Positions 52,517 to 61,430 of a DNA stretch of 64,000 bases are shown piece by piece (the first letter of the stretch is position 1; each line of letters begins with the position of its first letter). Position numbers and translations under genes: made by a program. The stretch covers positions 1 through 64,000 of the forward strand of contig WKFI01000001.1 of assembly GCA_014872875.1 (NCBI GenBank). Direction: 5' to 3'. The notes below the pieces were generated by a model. It did not search any database. It saw only the letters and a program-made list of their open reading frames with translations, and was not told where the DNA came from. Source of the DNA: Paracoccaceae bacterium (GTDB lineage: Bacteria; Pseudomonadota; Alphaproteobacteria; Rhodobacterales; Rhodobacteraceae).

Positions 52517-52945
52517 ATGAAGCTGAAACACATCAGCCTGACCGTCCGGGACATTGACCGGCTCACCCGGTTCTATATGAGCGTCTTCGGGTGTGAGATC
52601 CACCGCCCCCTCACCCCCCTGAAAGGCGCCGCGTTTGCCAAGGGCAACGGGCTTCCTGGCGTGGATATCCGCTCCGTCTGGCTCTCCTTGCCCGGATCAG
52701 ACGCGTTTCTTGAGCTGCTGGACTACAGCGAAACAGCGCCCCGCAACCCGCCCCGCGTGAACAAGCCGGGCTGGGGCCATCTGTCCTTCGCCGTGCCCGA
52801 TATCCACCAGACCTGCGCGTGGATCATCGAACATGGTGGGGACTGGCAGGGCGAGATCACCAATCTCGGCACCGGCGCCTCACCCTTTCTGGCCGTCTAC
52901 ATGCGCGATCCCGAAGACAACATTCTGGAGCTGGAACAGGGCTGA
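52517..52945 (+). CDS. VOC-family (glyoxalase/dioxygenase superfamily) protein
   Basis: A 142-residue vicinal-oxygen-chelate protein with two beta-alpha-beta-beta-beta modules. The metal ligands expected in MKLKHISLTV (His5), the W-GHLSFAVPD block and the C-terminal DPEDNILELEQ (Glu) are visible. It starts at ATG after AAAAGG, 76 bases behind the PanB-like gene, and is probably the last gene of this operon. Lyase, isomerase or dioxygenase activity cannot be told apart. It converges with the HxlR gene. Confidence 0.83.
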   Translation: MKLKHISLTVRDIDRLTRFYMSVFGCEIHRPLTPLKGAAFAKGNGLPGVDIRSVWLSLPGSDAFLELLDYSETAPRNPPRVNKPGWGHLSFAVPDIHQTCAWIIEHGGDWQGEITNLGTGASPFLAVYMRDPEDNILELEQG

Positions 52946-52950
52946 TCCCG

Positions 52951-53301
52951 CTACCCCGCGTCGGCATCCAGCTCTGCCTGACCCCAGATCTCCAGCGCGT
53001 CGATCACCGGTTTCAGGCTGTGGCCTTTTTCGGTTAGCGAATACTCCACATGCGGCGGCACCACGTCGTGCACCTCGCGATGCACCAGCCCACCTTCGAC
53101 CAGCGATTTCAGCTGCGCCGTCAACAGCCGCTGCGAAATTCCGTTCAGGTCCCGTTTCAGAGCGTTAAAGCGGCGCGGCCTCTCCATCAGCTCATAGAGG
53201 ATCAGCAGGGTCCACTTACCGCTGATCACGCTCAGCGTGCGGCGCACCGGGCAGGTCAAATAGCCTTCCGGAAAGATCTTCTTGGCGGTCTCTGCGGTCA
53301 T
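52951..53301 (-). CDS. HxlR-family transcriptional regulator
   Basis: A 116-residue DUF24 winged-helix protein with CPVRRTLSVISGKWTLLILYEL (Cys17 is the redox- or aldehyde-sensing residue in several HxlR proteins) and the recognition region GISQRLLTAQLKSL. It is divergent from the secreted SnoaL-type gene at 53421, with a dyad in the shared spacer. It likely represses that gene and itself in response to an electrophile such as formaldehyde, which would fit a demethylation neighbourhood. The effector is inferred. Confidence 0.88.
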   Translation of the reverse strand: MTAETAKKIFPEGYLTCPVRRTLSVISGKWTLLILYELMERPRRFNALKRDLNGISQRLLTAQLKSLVEGGLVHREVHDVVPPHVEYSLTEKGHSLKPVIDALEIWGQAELDADAG

Positions 53302-53319
53302 AGCGCACTCCGGCTTTCA

Positions 53320-53335
53320 GTACCCTTTTGGATAC
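53320..53335. promoter_or_regulatory. Candidate HxlR operator dyad
   Basis: GTACCCTTTTGGATAC is an imperfect inverted repeat (5 of 6 arm positions pair) 19 bases upstream of the HxlR start, followed by TACTACTT and, at ~53352, GCGTACTGG. Repeats of GTAC/TACT type in the divergent spacer are typical of HxlR targets. Confidence 0.45.
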
Positions 53336-53420
53336 TACTTGCTAAAATAGTGCGTACTGGACGCAATGTTTCTACCCCTTATGTAGCGGTCATCGTTTCG
53401 ACAGGAAAGGACCCCGAAAC

Positions 53421-53903
53421 ATGAAAACCTTGAAAACCCTCGCCGCTGCAGGAGCTTTGATGATGACCGCCGCAACCACAGCCCTGGCCAATGACGCCGT
53501 TGAAACCATCCGTGATTTCTATGCAGTGGCCGATGCCCGCCCAATGGACGCCACCGCGCTGCGCGGCTATTTCGCCGATGACTTCACCGATCATGACGGG
53601 CATCACGACGGCAACCATGCCGACGCCGTGGCCGGGCTTTATGGCGCGCTGGCCGCTGGGGCGCCGGATTCGACGCATGAGCTGGCGATGGTACTGCCCT
53701 CGGGCGAGGACAAGGCGATCGTCTACTGGCGCTACACCGGCACCAACACCGACAATCTGTTTGGCATGCCCACCATGGATCCGGTGCGGGCCTTTGACAT
53801 CGCAGGGATCGAGATCTTTACCATCAAGGACGGCAAGATCACCGACATGTGGCATGTCGAAGAGATCGCCAAACTGGTAGAAAGCCTGACAGGCGAACAG
53901 TAA
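53421..53903 (+). CDS. Exported SnoaL/NTF2-like protein
   Basis: A 160-residue protein with a Sec signal peptide (MKTLKTLAAAGALMMTAATT, cut after ALA near residue 23) and a SnoaL-type cone fold (DFYAVADARPMDATALRGYF, then DFTDHDGHHDG and a C-terminal ITDMWHVEE). The family covers polyketide cyclases and ketosteroid-isomerase-like proteins, many without known reaction. It is under probable HxlR control. The periplasmic function is unknown. Confidence 0.85.
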   Translation: MKTLKTLAAAGALMMTAATTALANDAVETIRDFYAVADARPMDATALRGYFADDFTDHDGHHDGNHADAVAGLYGALAAGAPDSTHELAMVLPSGEDKAIVYWRYTGTNTDNLFGMPTMDPVRAFDIAGIEIFTIKDGKITDMWHVEEIAKLVESLTGEQ

Positions 53904-53910
53904 CAGGGGC

Positions 53911-53933
53911 GGGCGGGTCGAACAGACCCGTCC
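53911..53933. terminator. Stem-loop between convergent genes
   Basis: GGGCGGGTC-GAACA-GACCCGTCC forms a 9-bp stem with one G-T pair, eight bases after the SnoaL stop and 20 bases before the ferredoxin stop. There is no T-tract, so it may be a weak bidirectional terminator or an mRNA 3' stabiliser. Confidence 0.5.
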
Positions 53934-53953
53934 ACACCCAAACCTTCCGCGAT

Positions 53954-54680
<727 letters not shown>

Positions 54681-54964
54681 TTTTTTGTCCCATCCTAGAG
54701 CGCTCCCAAGCCCCAAATCTTCGTGGGGCGGCAGAAGGGCGCAAAATCTCCGGTATCTGCAAGCCTAGACTGCGATACCTGCTGATTCAGCCAAAAAACA
54801 ATCAGAAATCAAACAAAAAATTCATGTTAGGCATATCTAATCTGCGCATTAGATAAAATAAAGGTTGCAAAATTACTGATTCAGCATAACCTGATTCGTA
54901 ATTCGCAAGCCACGCTTCCCGCCTTGCCCCGGGCAGGGAGAGCGGCCCCAACAGGAGGGACCTT

Positions 54965-55834
54965 GTGACCGGAACAGTCAGCAATTCCACGAGCCCGGCA
55001 GGCATGCCGAAACCGACCCCTCAACCAAATGCACCCGCGCCCCGGCGTCGGTTCTTTGAGTTCAAGAAAGACATCCCCGCCAGCTGGAGCGTGATCCTCG
55101 GCATCGCCGTTTGGGCCTGTTTCTTCGGGCTCTGGGAGTTTGCCGTCTGGCAGCAATGGGCCAACGCCATCCTGCTGCCCGGCCCTGGCAAGGTGCTGGG
55201 CGCACTGTACACGATGTTTGCCGACAATGGTTTTCTGAGTGACGTGCTGATCAGCGTGTGGCGGGTCCTGTTCAGCTTTGGCCTGGCCTGCGCCGTCGCC
55301 ATCCCGCTGGGGATCCTGATGGGCACTTTCCGCACGGTTGAAGCGTTCTTCAGCCCGTTCGTTTCAGCCTGGCGTTACTTGCCCGCACCCTCGTTCATCC
55401 CGTTGCTGTTGATGTGGTTCGGCGCGGGCGACACCCAGAAACTGGCCCTGCTGTTCATTGGTGTGATCTGGTTCCTGATCACGCTGATCTCGGACCATGT
55501 CAAAGCGGTGCCCGCAGACCTGATCCGAACTTCGGTCACCTTGGGTGGCAGCCGCTGGCAGGTGCTGCGCACCGTGGTAGTCCCGGCCTCGCTTCCCAAT
55601 ATCACCATCGCCATGCGTCAGATGCTGGCGGTCAGCTGGACCTATCTGGTGATCGCCGAAATCACCGCTGCAGACGCCGGGATCGGTGCCGTAATGATGC
55701 GTGCCAAACGGTTCCTGCATGTCGATGAAATCATGGCGGGCATTCTGGTGATCGGCGTCCTCGGGCTGTTGTTCGACTTCCTGCTGCGCCAAGTCTACCG
55801 CTTCGCGTTCCCCTATCTGGAGGGCCAGAACTGA
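54965..55834 (+). CDS. ABC transporter permease, SsuC/TauC/ThiX type
   Basis: A 289-residue inner-membrane permease of the nitrate/sulfonate/taurine family, with about six spans and the EAA-region ADLIRTSVTLGGSRWQVLRT. The start is GTG 54965 with AGGAGG ahead. It leads an operon with a THI5/SsuA-type binding protein and a TauB-type ATPase. The substrate may be an aminosulfonate, a pyrimidine or another small heterocycle. Confidence 0.87.
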   Translation: MTGTVSNSTSPAGMPKPTPQPNAPAPRRRFFEFKKDIPASWSVILGIAVWACFFGLWEFAVWQQWANAILLPGPGKVLGALYTMFADNGFLSDVLISVWRVLFSFGLACAVAIPLGILMGTFRTVEAFFSPFVSAWRYLPAPSFIPLLLMWFGAGDTQKLALLFIGVIWFLITLISDHVKAVPADLIRTSVTLGGSRWQVLRTVVVPASLPNITIAMRQMLAVSWTYLVIAEITAADAGIGAVMMRAKRFLHVDEIMAGILVIGVLGLLFDFLLRQVYRFAFPYLEGQN

Positions 55835-55921
55835 CCTGAAACATTGAAATCCGAACAATGCCCGAAATGCGGAAACACGCATAAAAACAACGGGCTACCC
55901 CAACAGGAGAAGGAGAAGACA

Positions 55922-56968
55922 ATGAACTGGAGCACACTGCGCAATTCGGCCTCGGCCCTGCTGATCGCCTGCGCGCCTTCCTTTGCCATCGCAGCAGAAG
56001 AGGTCAGAATCTCAGGCTTCACCTGGCCGGGATACGGTTTCTGGCACATCGCCGTCGAAAAGCAATTGGCACCCGATCTGGACCTGCAATACCAGACCAT
56101 CGAGGACCCTTACGAAAGCTTCAACCTTGTTGCGGCCGACCAGATGGATGTGGTCAGCTCAACCGCCGAATTCACCCCGGTGGGTGTCGAAAGCGGACTT
56201 CCGATCAAACTGGTGGCCTTTGGCAACCTCTCGTACGGCACAGACAAGATCGTTGCGGCACCCGGAATAGAAAAGGCTGGGGATCTGGTCGGCAAGGAAG
56301 TTGCCGTCCTTGAAGGCGGATTGTCCCAGATCTTTGTGGCCATGTGGCTGGAACAAAACGGAATTTCGTATGACGCGGTGACCTATCGCAACATCATCGC
56401 CGACGACGCGTTTGCCGCCATGATCGGTGGTGGCGTGGCCGCGTCAGAGTTCTGGGAACCCTATGGCGCCAACACCCTGAAAGCCCTTGAAGGGTCCAGC
56501 GTTCTGGCTCAGTCCAAAGAACCGTTCTGGCTGAAACACGGAGTGGTGGCCGATGGACACTACATGTCCGAAAAGTTTCTCACCGAACGCCGGGATACCG
56601 CGCGCAAAACCCTGCGGGCCATGTATGACGCCATCGCCTGGTGGCAGGAAAACCCGGCCGAGGGCAACCAGATCATCGCCGACGGCATGAAGATGAGTGT
56701 CGCCGACGTGGAACTGGTTCTTGGCAAGGACGGTAGCCGCACGGATGGCGGCCTGTATGTCTACGACTTCATGGAGGCCGCGCAGTTCTGTGGCTCGGTC
56801 CCTGGAAATCCGCCCTTTGATCAAAGCAATGGGCAGATCAACGACCATTGGAACCTTGTCAGCGAATGGTGGGTCAAATTCAACCTGATCAAAGCAGTTC
56901 AAGCCCCGGAAAAAGGCATCGAATGCGAACTGCACCGCGAACTGTACGACGCTGGATATCGCGGCTGA
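55922..56968 (+). CDS. ABC transporter periplasmic binding protein, SsuA/THI5 (NMT1) type
   Basis: A 348-residue protein with a signal peptide (LRNSASALLIACAPSFAIAA, cut before EEVRISG) and an NMT1/THI5-like body with WPGYGFWHIAVEKQL, DVVSSTAEFTPVGVESG and GKEVAVLEGG. ATG 55922 follows GGAGAAGGAGAAGAC; an open frame upstream is not part of it. It should capture the substrate for the permease and ATPase genes either side. The ligand is unknown. Confidence 0.87.
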   Translation: MNWSTLRNSASALLIACAPSFAIAAEEVRISGFTWPGYGFWHIAVEKQLAPDLDLQYQTIEDPYESFNLVAADQMDVVSSTAEFTPVGVESGLPIKLVAFGNLSYGTDKIVAAPGIEKAGDLVGKEVAVLEGGLSQIFVAMWLEQNGISYDAVTYRNIIADDAFAAMIGGGVAASEFWEPYGANTLKALEGSSVLAQSKEPFWLKHGVVADGHYMSEKFLTERRDTARKTLRAMYDAIAWWQENPAEGNQIIADGMKMSVADVELVLGKDGSRTDGGLYVYDFMEAAQFCGSVPGNPPFDQSNGQINDHWNLVSEWWVKFNLIKAVQAPEKGIECELHRELYDAGYRG

Positions 56969-56996
56969 TCAGTCCCGAACCGAATTGACCCGACCT

Positions 56997-57025
56997 GACC
57001 GGGCGGGTTCCCTGTCCGCCCGGTC
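56997..57025 (+). terminator. Intra-operon stem-loop after the binding-protein gene
   Basis: GACCGGGCGG and CCGCCCGGTC form a perfect 10-bp stem with a 9-base loop, 28 bases after the binding-protein stop and 25 bases before the ATPase start. Without a T-tract it probably protects the binding-protein mRNA and lowers ATPase expression rather than ending the operon. Confidence 0.6.
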
Positions 57026-57049
57026 GCTCTCAGAACAAAAGGGCCTGCC

Positions 57050-57853
57050 ATGCCACTGGACGACGTCATTCTGACCGCCACCAATGTCTCAAAAACCTTC
57101 GGCAAGAAGAACAAAACGGTCGAGGCCCTGCGAGAGGTGTCCTTCTCTGTTGCACGGAACGAACTCTGCATCCTGCTGGGGCCGTCCGGATGCGGGAAGT
57201 CCACACTTCTTAACATCGTCGCCGGCCTGGAAGATCCCACAGGCGGGGGAGTGTGCCTGGAAGGCAAACGCATTCACGGCCCGTCGCGAGAACGCGGGAT
57301 GGTATTTCAGAGCTACACGTCCTTTCCCTGGCTGACGGTTTTCGAAAACGTCGAATACGGGATGAAACTGAACGGAGTTCCCAAGGACGAACGCAAGGAA
57401 CGGGCCGAAAAATTCATCGATCTGGTGCACTTGACCAGATTCCGCGATGCTTATCCCAAGACCTTGTCCGGCGGGATGAAACAGCGCGTCGCCATCGCTC
57501 GCACGTTGGCCAACGAACCCGATATTTTGCTGATGGACGAACCATTTGGCGCACTGGATGCCGAAACGCGATGGCATATGCAGGAAATGCTGCTGGAAAT
57601 TGTCGAGACCACCCACACGACAATCCTGCTGGTGACTCACGACATCCAAGAAGCGATCTTTCTGGCCGACAAGATTGTCTTTCTGTCCGCCAACCCGGGG
57701 CGGCTGAAAACCGTATTGGAGTTGGACTTCAAGAAAGGCAAAGACCTGAAAAGCAAGGAGGATCTGATCGCGCTGCCGGGCTATCTGGAATGCGAACGTG
57801 AAATCACCGCACTGATGCGGGCCGAGGCCGGGAAATCCAAGGACGACTACTAG
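57050..57853 (+). CDS. ABC transporter ATP-binding protein, TauB/SsuB type
   Basis: A 267-residue ATPase: Walker A GPSGCGKST, Q-loop MVFQSYTSFPWLTV, signature LSGGMKQR, Walker B ILLMDEPFGALD and switch His in VTHDIQEAIF. The FQSYTSFPW Q-loop and C-terminal IALPGYLECEREI tail fit the taurine/nitrate/pyrimidine branch. Its last 50 bases overlap the convergent LysR gene. Confidence 0.9.
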   Translation: MPLDDVILTATNVSKTFGKKNKTVEALREVSFSVARNELCILLGPSGCGKSTLLNIVAGLEDPTGGGVCLEGKRIHGPSRERGMVFQSYTSFPWLTVFENVEYGMKLNGVPKDERKERAEKFIDLVHLTRFRDAYPKTLSGGMKQRVAIARTLANEPDILLMDEPFGALDAETRWHMQEMLLEIVETTHTTILLVTHDIQEAIFLADKIVFLSANPGRLKTVLELDFKKGKDLKSKEDLIALPGYLECEREITALMRAEAGKSKDDY

Positions 57854-58718
57854 GCTCTGGATCGGCCAACTCCAACAGCCAGTTCCACACGATTTCAACG
57901 GCTTGCTTTCGGTCCTGCTGGCGGTGCGCCAGCAGGAAGAATGCCTTGTCCTCTTCCAGAAACTGCGGTGACACCTGCACCAACCGCCCTGCCGAAATAT
58001 CATGAGCGGCCAAGAACCGGCTGACCAGCGCCACCCCCTGACCCGCAATCGCTGCATCCAATGCCAACGCGGTCTGGTTCAGTTGCAACCCGCGCCCCGA
58101 GGTATCCTGAATTCCCAGCATCTGAAGAAACGCACCCCAGTGATCATGGGCGTCGTGCAGTTTCGGCAATCCTGCCAGAACTTGCGGTGTTATCGGGTCG
58201 GGCGCAAACCCCGGCGCGGCGACGGCGATGATCTCCTGCCGAAACAACATCACCGCGTCGATCGCTGCGCCAAAGGGCGGAGACCCCTGCCGGATCGCCA
58301 GATCAATCCCATCGCCATGAAAGCGTGACAGCTTTTCGGTCGACAAGATGCAGAGGTCGATCTGCGGATGCGACTCGGAAAACCCTGGCAGATTGGGGAT
58401 CAGCCATTTCGCCGCAAAGGTCGGGGTGACGCTGATCAACACCCGCTCCGGGCCCGGGCGCAGATCCTGTGTCGCCGCGCGTAGCCCGGCAAAGGCTTCG
58501 GCCACCCGCCCGTGATAACGCCGCCCGGCTTCGGTAAATGCCAATCCCTTTGGCAGTCGTTCGAACAGTTTCAGCCCCAAATGATCCTCAAGCAGACGCA
58601 CTTGCTGTGCCACGGCACCCTGGGTGACACCGATTTCTTCGGAGGCTATCCGAAAATTCAGGCAGCGTCCTGCAGCATCAAAAGCCCGCAGGGCGTTCAG
58701 AGGGGGAAGCGAGGTCAT
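57804..58718 (-). CDS. LysR-family regulator, GcvA-like
   Basis: A 304-residue protein: LPPLNALRAFDAAGRCLNFRIA then EIGVTQGAVAQQVRLLEDHLG form the HTH, and the effector domain carries FAAKWLIPNLPGFSESHPQI. It is divergent from the SDR gene (58816) over a ~100-base spacer and converges with the ABC ATPase. It probably regulates the SDR and perhaps the transporter. Confidence 0.9.
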   Translation of the reverse strand: MTSLPPLNALRAFDAAGRCLNFRIASEEIGVTQGAVAQQVRLLEDHLGLKLFERLPKGLAFTEAGRRYHGRVAEAFAGLRAATQDLRPGPERVLISVTPTFAAKWLIPNLPGFSESHPQIDLCILSTEKLSRFHGDGIDLAIRQGSPPFGAAIDAVMLFRQEIIAVAAPGFAPDPITPQVLAGLPKLHDAHDHWGAFLQMLGIQDTSGRGLQLNQTALALDAAIAGQGVALVSRFLAAHDISAGRLVQVSPQFLEEDKAFFLLAHRQQDRKQAVEIVWNWLLELADPEPSSRPWISRPRPASVR

Positions 58719-58815
58719 TAGGCAATAGTATTTCTACAGTCATGAAAAATCAATTCTGGCGCGAAACCTCGCTTGGAAAGCCCCATATTTCGAACAATCA
58801 GAAATGGAGGCTGTC

Positions 58816-59520
58816 ATGACAGTAGAAAAAACCGCGCTCATCACCGCAGGCGGCAGCGGCATGGGCGCTGATGCGGCACGCCGTCTCGCCGCGGATGGGT
58901 TCAAGGTCGCAATCCTGTCCTCATCCGGCAAAGGCGAGGCGTTGGCGGAGGAGCTTGGCGGCTTTGGCGTGACGGGATCGAACCTGAAATCCGAGGACCT
59001 GTCGGCACTGATCGATGGCGCCATGCAGCGCTGGGGGCGGGTTGACGTGCTGGTGAATTCTGCCGGGCACGGCCCCAAGGGCCCGGTGCTGGAAATGTCC
59101 GATGAAGACTGGCATCAGGGGATGGAGGTCTATCTCATGAACGTTATTCGCCCGACCCGGCTGGTCACCCCGATCATGCAGGACCAGGGCGGCGGCGCGA
59201 TCATCAACATCTCGACCTTTGCCGCATTCGAACCGGATCCGCTGTTTCCGACCTCGGGCGTGTTCCGCGCCGGGCTGGCGGCATTCTCCAAGCTGTTTGC
59301 CGATAAATATGCCCCCGACAATCTACGGATGAACAACATTCTACCCGGATTCATCGACAGCTTGCCCGAAACCGAAGACCGCCGTGCGCGCATCCCGTTG
59401 GGTCGCTACGGGCGAACTGATGAGGTTTCGTCGCTTATCTCATGGTTGGCGAGTGACGCGGGCGGCTATATGACTGGCCAGAATTTGCGCGTCGATGGCG
59501 GGCTGACAAGGTCTGTTTGA
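58816..59520 (+). CDS. Atypical short-chain dehydrogenase/reductase lacking the YxxxK motif
   Basis: A 234-residue Rossmann protein from ATG 58816 (GGAGG eight bases upstream; an ATG at 58804 overlaps that site). The cofactor loop TAGGSGMGADAA, the NSAGHGP block, the catalytic-Ser region INISTFAAFEP and the C-terminal GQNLRVDGG are present. Where SDRs have YxxxK, the aligned sequence is SGVFR (Ser and Arg), so the usual proton relay is absent. It may bind the cofactor without standard dehydrogenase activity or use another chemistry. It is divergent from a LysR regulator. Confidence 0.8.
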   Translation: MTVEKTALITAGGSGMGADAARRLAADGFKVAILSSSGKGEALAEELGGFGVTGSNLKSEDLSALIDGAMQRWGRVDVLVNSAGHGPKGPVLEMSDEDWHQGMEVYLMNVIRPTRLVTPIMQDQGGGAIINISTFAAFEPDPLFPTSGVFRAGLAAFSKLFADKYAPDNLRMNNILPGFIDSLPETEDRRARIPLGRYGRTDEVSSLISWLASDAGGYMTGQNLRVDGGLTRSV

Positions 59521-59554
59521 CAGTCTGCGCTGACGGAGCGTTGTCGGCCCTAAA

Positions 59555-59582
59555 CCAAGAGCAGCCTCATGGGCTGCCTTGG
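59555..59582. terminator. Stem-loop between convergent SDR and Lrp genes
   Basis: CCAAG-a-GCAGCC / GGCTGC-CTTGG pairs over 11 bp with one bulged A and a TCATG loop, between the stops at 59520 and 59594. It is a likely bidirectional end of transcription, with only weak T-tracts. Confidence 0.5.
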
Positions 59583-59593
59583 CGGTTGATCGC

Positions 59594-60121
59594 CTACCCT
59601 TCGGTCTGCTCCCAGTCGCGTTTCAACAGGAACTGGTTCTTGAAGTTTTTGAGGCCCAGCATCACTTCGGCGTCGACAATGTCTTCGCAGCTGTGAATGT
59701 GGTCTTCTAGGAAGGAAGCCATGTTGTCCGGCTCGTCGCAGACGATTTCGATCAGCAGGTCGAACCGTCCGGTAACCCACAAAATGTAGACCACGCTGGA
59801 AACAGCGCTCAAGCGATCGGCCACAGCTTTTGGGGTTACTCCCGGAGCCACCTTCACGCAGACCATCGCATCGGCTTTGTATTCGGTCGCACGCGGGTCG
59901 GCGATCGCCACGATGCGCAGCATCCCGGCCTCTTTCATACCGTTTACCCGATTGCGGATCGTACCTTCGGACACTTTCAGCTTTTGAGCGATCTCTGAAA
60001 ACGCCATACGCCCGTCTTGTTCGAGCATCTTGACGATTTCACTGTTCAGACGTTCCTCGACCGAATGCGTACCGCGTTGGCGCGTCGGCTTTTCCTGCTC
60101 ATTGCGTCGGTTAATATTCAC
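59594..60121 (-). CDS. Lrp/AsnC-family regulator (paralogue of the one at 41179)
   Basis: 175 residues from GTG 60121, preceded by GAGG; an ATG at 60160 with a weak ribosome site is the alternative. It has a polar N-terminal tail, the HTH LNSEIVKMLEQDGRMAFSEI and a RAM domain ending MLGLKNFKNQFLLKRDWEQ, which nearly repeats the other paralogue. It lies downstream of and parallel to the acetyltransferase-like and GlnT genes, and may sense an amino acid made or consumed by GlnT. Confidence 0.87.
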   Translation of the reverse strand: MNINRRNEQEKPTRQRGTHSVEERLNSEIVKMLEQDGRMAFSEIAQKLKVSEGTIRNRVNGMKEAGMLRIVAIADPRATEYKADAMVCVKVAPGVTPKAVADRLSAVSSVVYILWVTGRFDLLIEIVCDEPDNMASFLEDHIHSCEDIVDAEVMLGLKNFKNQFLLKRDWEQTEG

Positions 60122-60301
60122 CTTGTGCCTCAATCCCAGAAGGGCCCTGTGCCGGGCCATTGACCCGATCGAATATAGGACCGGGACTCGCGGTAAGGCA
60201 AATCGATTCACGACACGCTTTGATCAGAAAAGGCCATTTGACGTGGTCTTTCTGCGAATTCCCCAAAGTTGTAACCCAAGTCCCTAAGGTATCAGCAGGG
60301 G

Positions 60302-61318
60302 TCAGGATGCCATGAGCTCTTGGATATTGCGGTCAAGCTGCGCCGTGAAACCGGCGTCATTGCCCGGATTGGCGGCGCAATGACCAAAATCAGACGCATA
60401 TGGCCGAAAGATTGCCCCAGGGATCAGATTGGCTTCGATTTCGTTGTCCTCGGGCGGGAAATAAAGGTCGCGGGTGCACGGCATGAGGATACTCCGAGCC
60501 CGGATCGACCCCAGAGCTGCTTTGAAATCTCCGTTGAACCGCGGTCCTGCACTGACGTCACCGGCCTGCCAAGTTGCGAGCTTGCACAGCAGATCATTGG
60601 CGTCCCAGTTTTCCGCGTGATCAAAGGCCCAGTCATCCATCAGCGCCATCGGACTGTCATAACCCAGCTGCTTGTAAAGCCCATTCCTGTAGAATGCCTG
60701 ACTGAAGGCCCAGCCTGCGTAAACCCGCCCAAACGCTTTCAGCCCTTCGATCGGCTGCCTGTCATAATGCCCGCCGTTCCAAACCGGGTCTGCACAAAGG
60801 GCGGCCTTGACCCCTTCAAGGAATACAAAGTTGTGCGGGGATGTTCTTGCTGAAGCACAGAATGGCAGGATGGCGCGCACCATGTCGGGATATTGCACCG
60901 CCCATTGGTAGGACTGGCAGCCCGCCATCGACCAACCGGTGACCAGCGCAATCTGCGTCACGCCCAGCCGTTCGGTCAGCAAACGGTGTTGCGCAGCGAT
61001 GTTGTCATGGAGGGTGACATGGGGGAAGTTGCCACCGGCCTGAACACCGTTGGTGTTGCTGGGTGACGAGGAAACACCATTGCCGAACAAGTTCACGGAA
61101 ACGATGAAATGCCGCGCAGGATCCAACGCGCGCCCCGGCCCGAAGAACCCTTCGTTCCGACCGTGACTGCCTGTGTAGAAGGTCGGCATGACAATGACGT
61201 TGTCACCTTTGGCCGACAGGGCCCCATAGGTCTTGTATGCCAGTCGCGCGTTCCTGAGCACGCCGCCCCCCAACAAAGGATGATCACCGAGCTCAAAGAT
61301 CTCATGGTCCAAGGACAT
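60302..61318 (-). CDS. Alpha/beta hydrolase of the homoserine O-acetyltransferase (MetX-like) family
   Basis: A 338-residue alpha/beta hydrolase. N-terminal LDHEIFELGDHPLLGGGVLR and the LAYKTYGALSAKGDNVIVMPTF block match MetX. The nucleophile elbow is GWSMAG (Ser) in place of the usual GxSMGG. Catalytic Asp (CTRDLYFPPED) and His (FGHCAANPG) follow near the C-terminus. ATG 61318 follows GGAG. Linkage to glnT and an Lrp gene, not met genes, suggests an amidase/esterase or acyl transfer in amine use rather than methionine synthesis. Confidence 0.82.
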   Translation of the reverse strand: MSLDHEIFELGDHPLLGGGVLRNARLAYKTYGALSAKGDNVIVMPTFYTGSHGRNEGFFGPGRALDPARHFIVSVNLFGNGVSSSPSNTNGVQAGGNFPHVTLHDNIAAQHRLLTERLGVTQIALVTGWSMAGCQSYQWAVQYPDMVRAILPFCASARTSPHNFVFLEGVKAALCADPVWNGGHYDRQPIEGLKAFGRVYAGWAFSQAFYRNGLYKQLGYDSPMALMDDWAFDHAENWDANDLLCKLATWQAGDVSAGPRFNGDFKAALGSIRARSILMPCTRDLYFPPEDNEIEANLIPGAIFRPYASDFGHCAANPGNDAGFTAQLDRNIQELMAS

Positions 61319-61430
61319 GGCCACACTCCAAAAAGAAAGGGGCAAACCGTGTTCTGACCAACAACGTTTGCCCAAGTGGAACAAGGCGGACCGGGAGAGA
61401 ACGCCCGCCTTGCCAGGGAAGGATGCGCGG

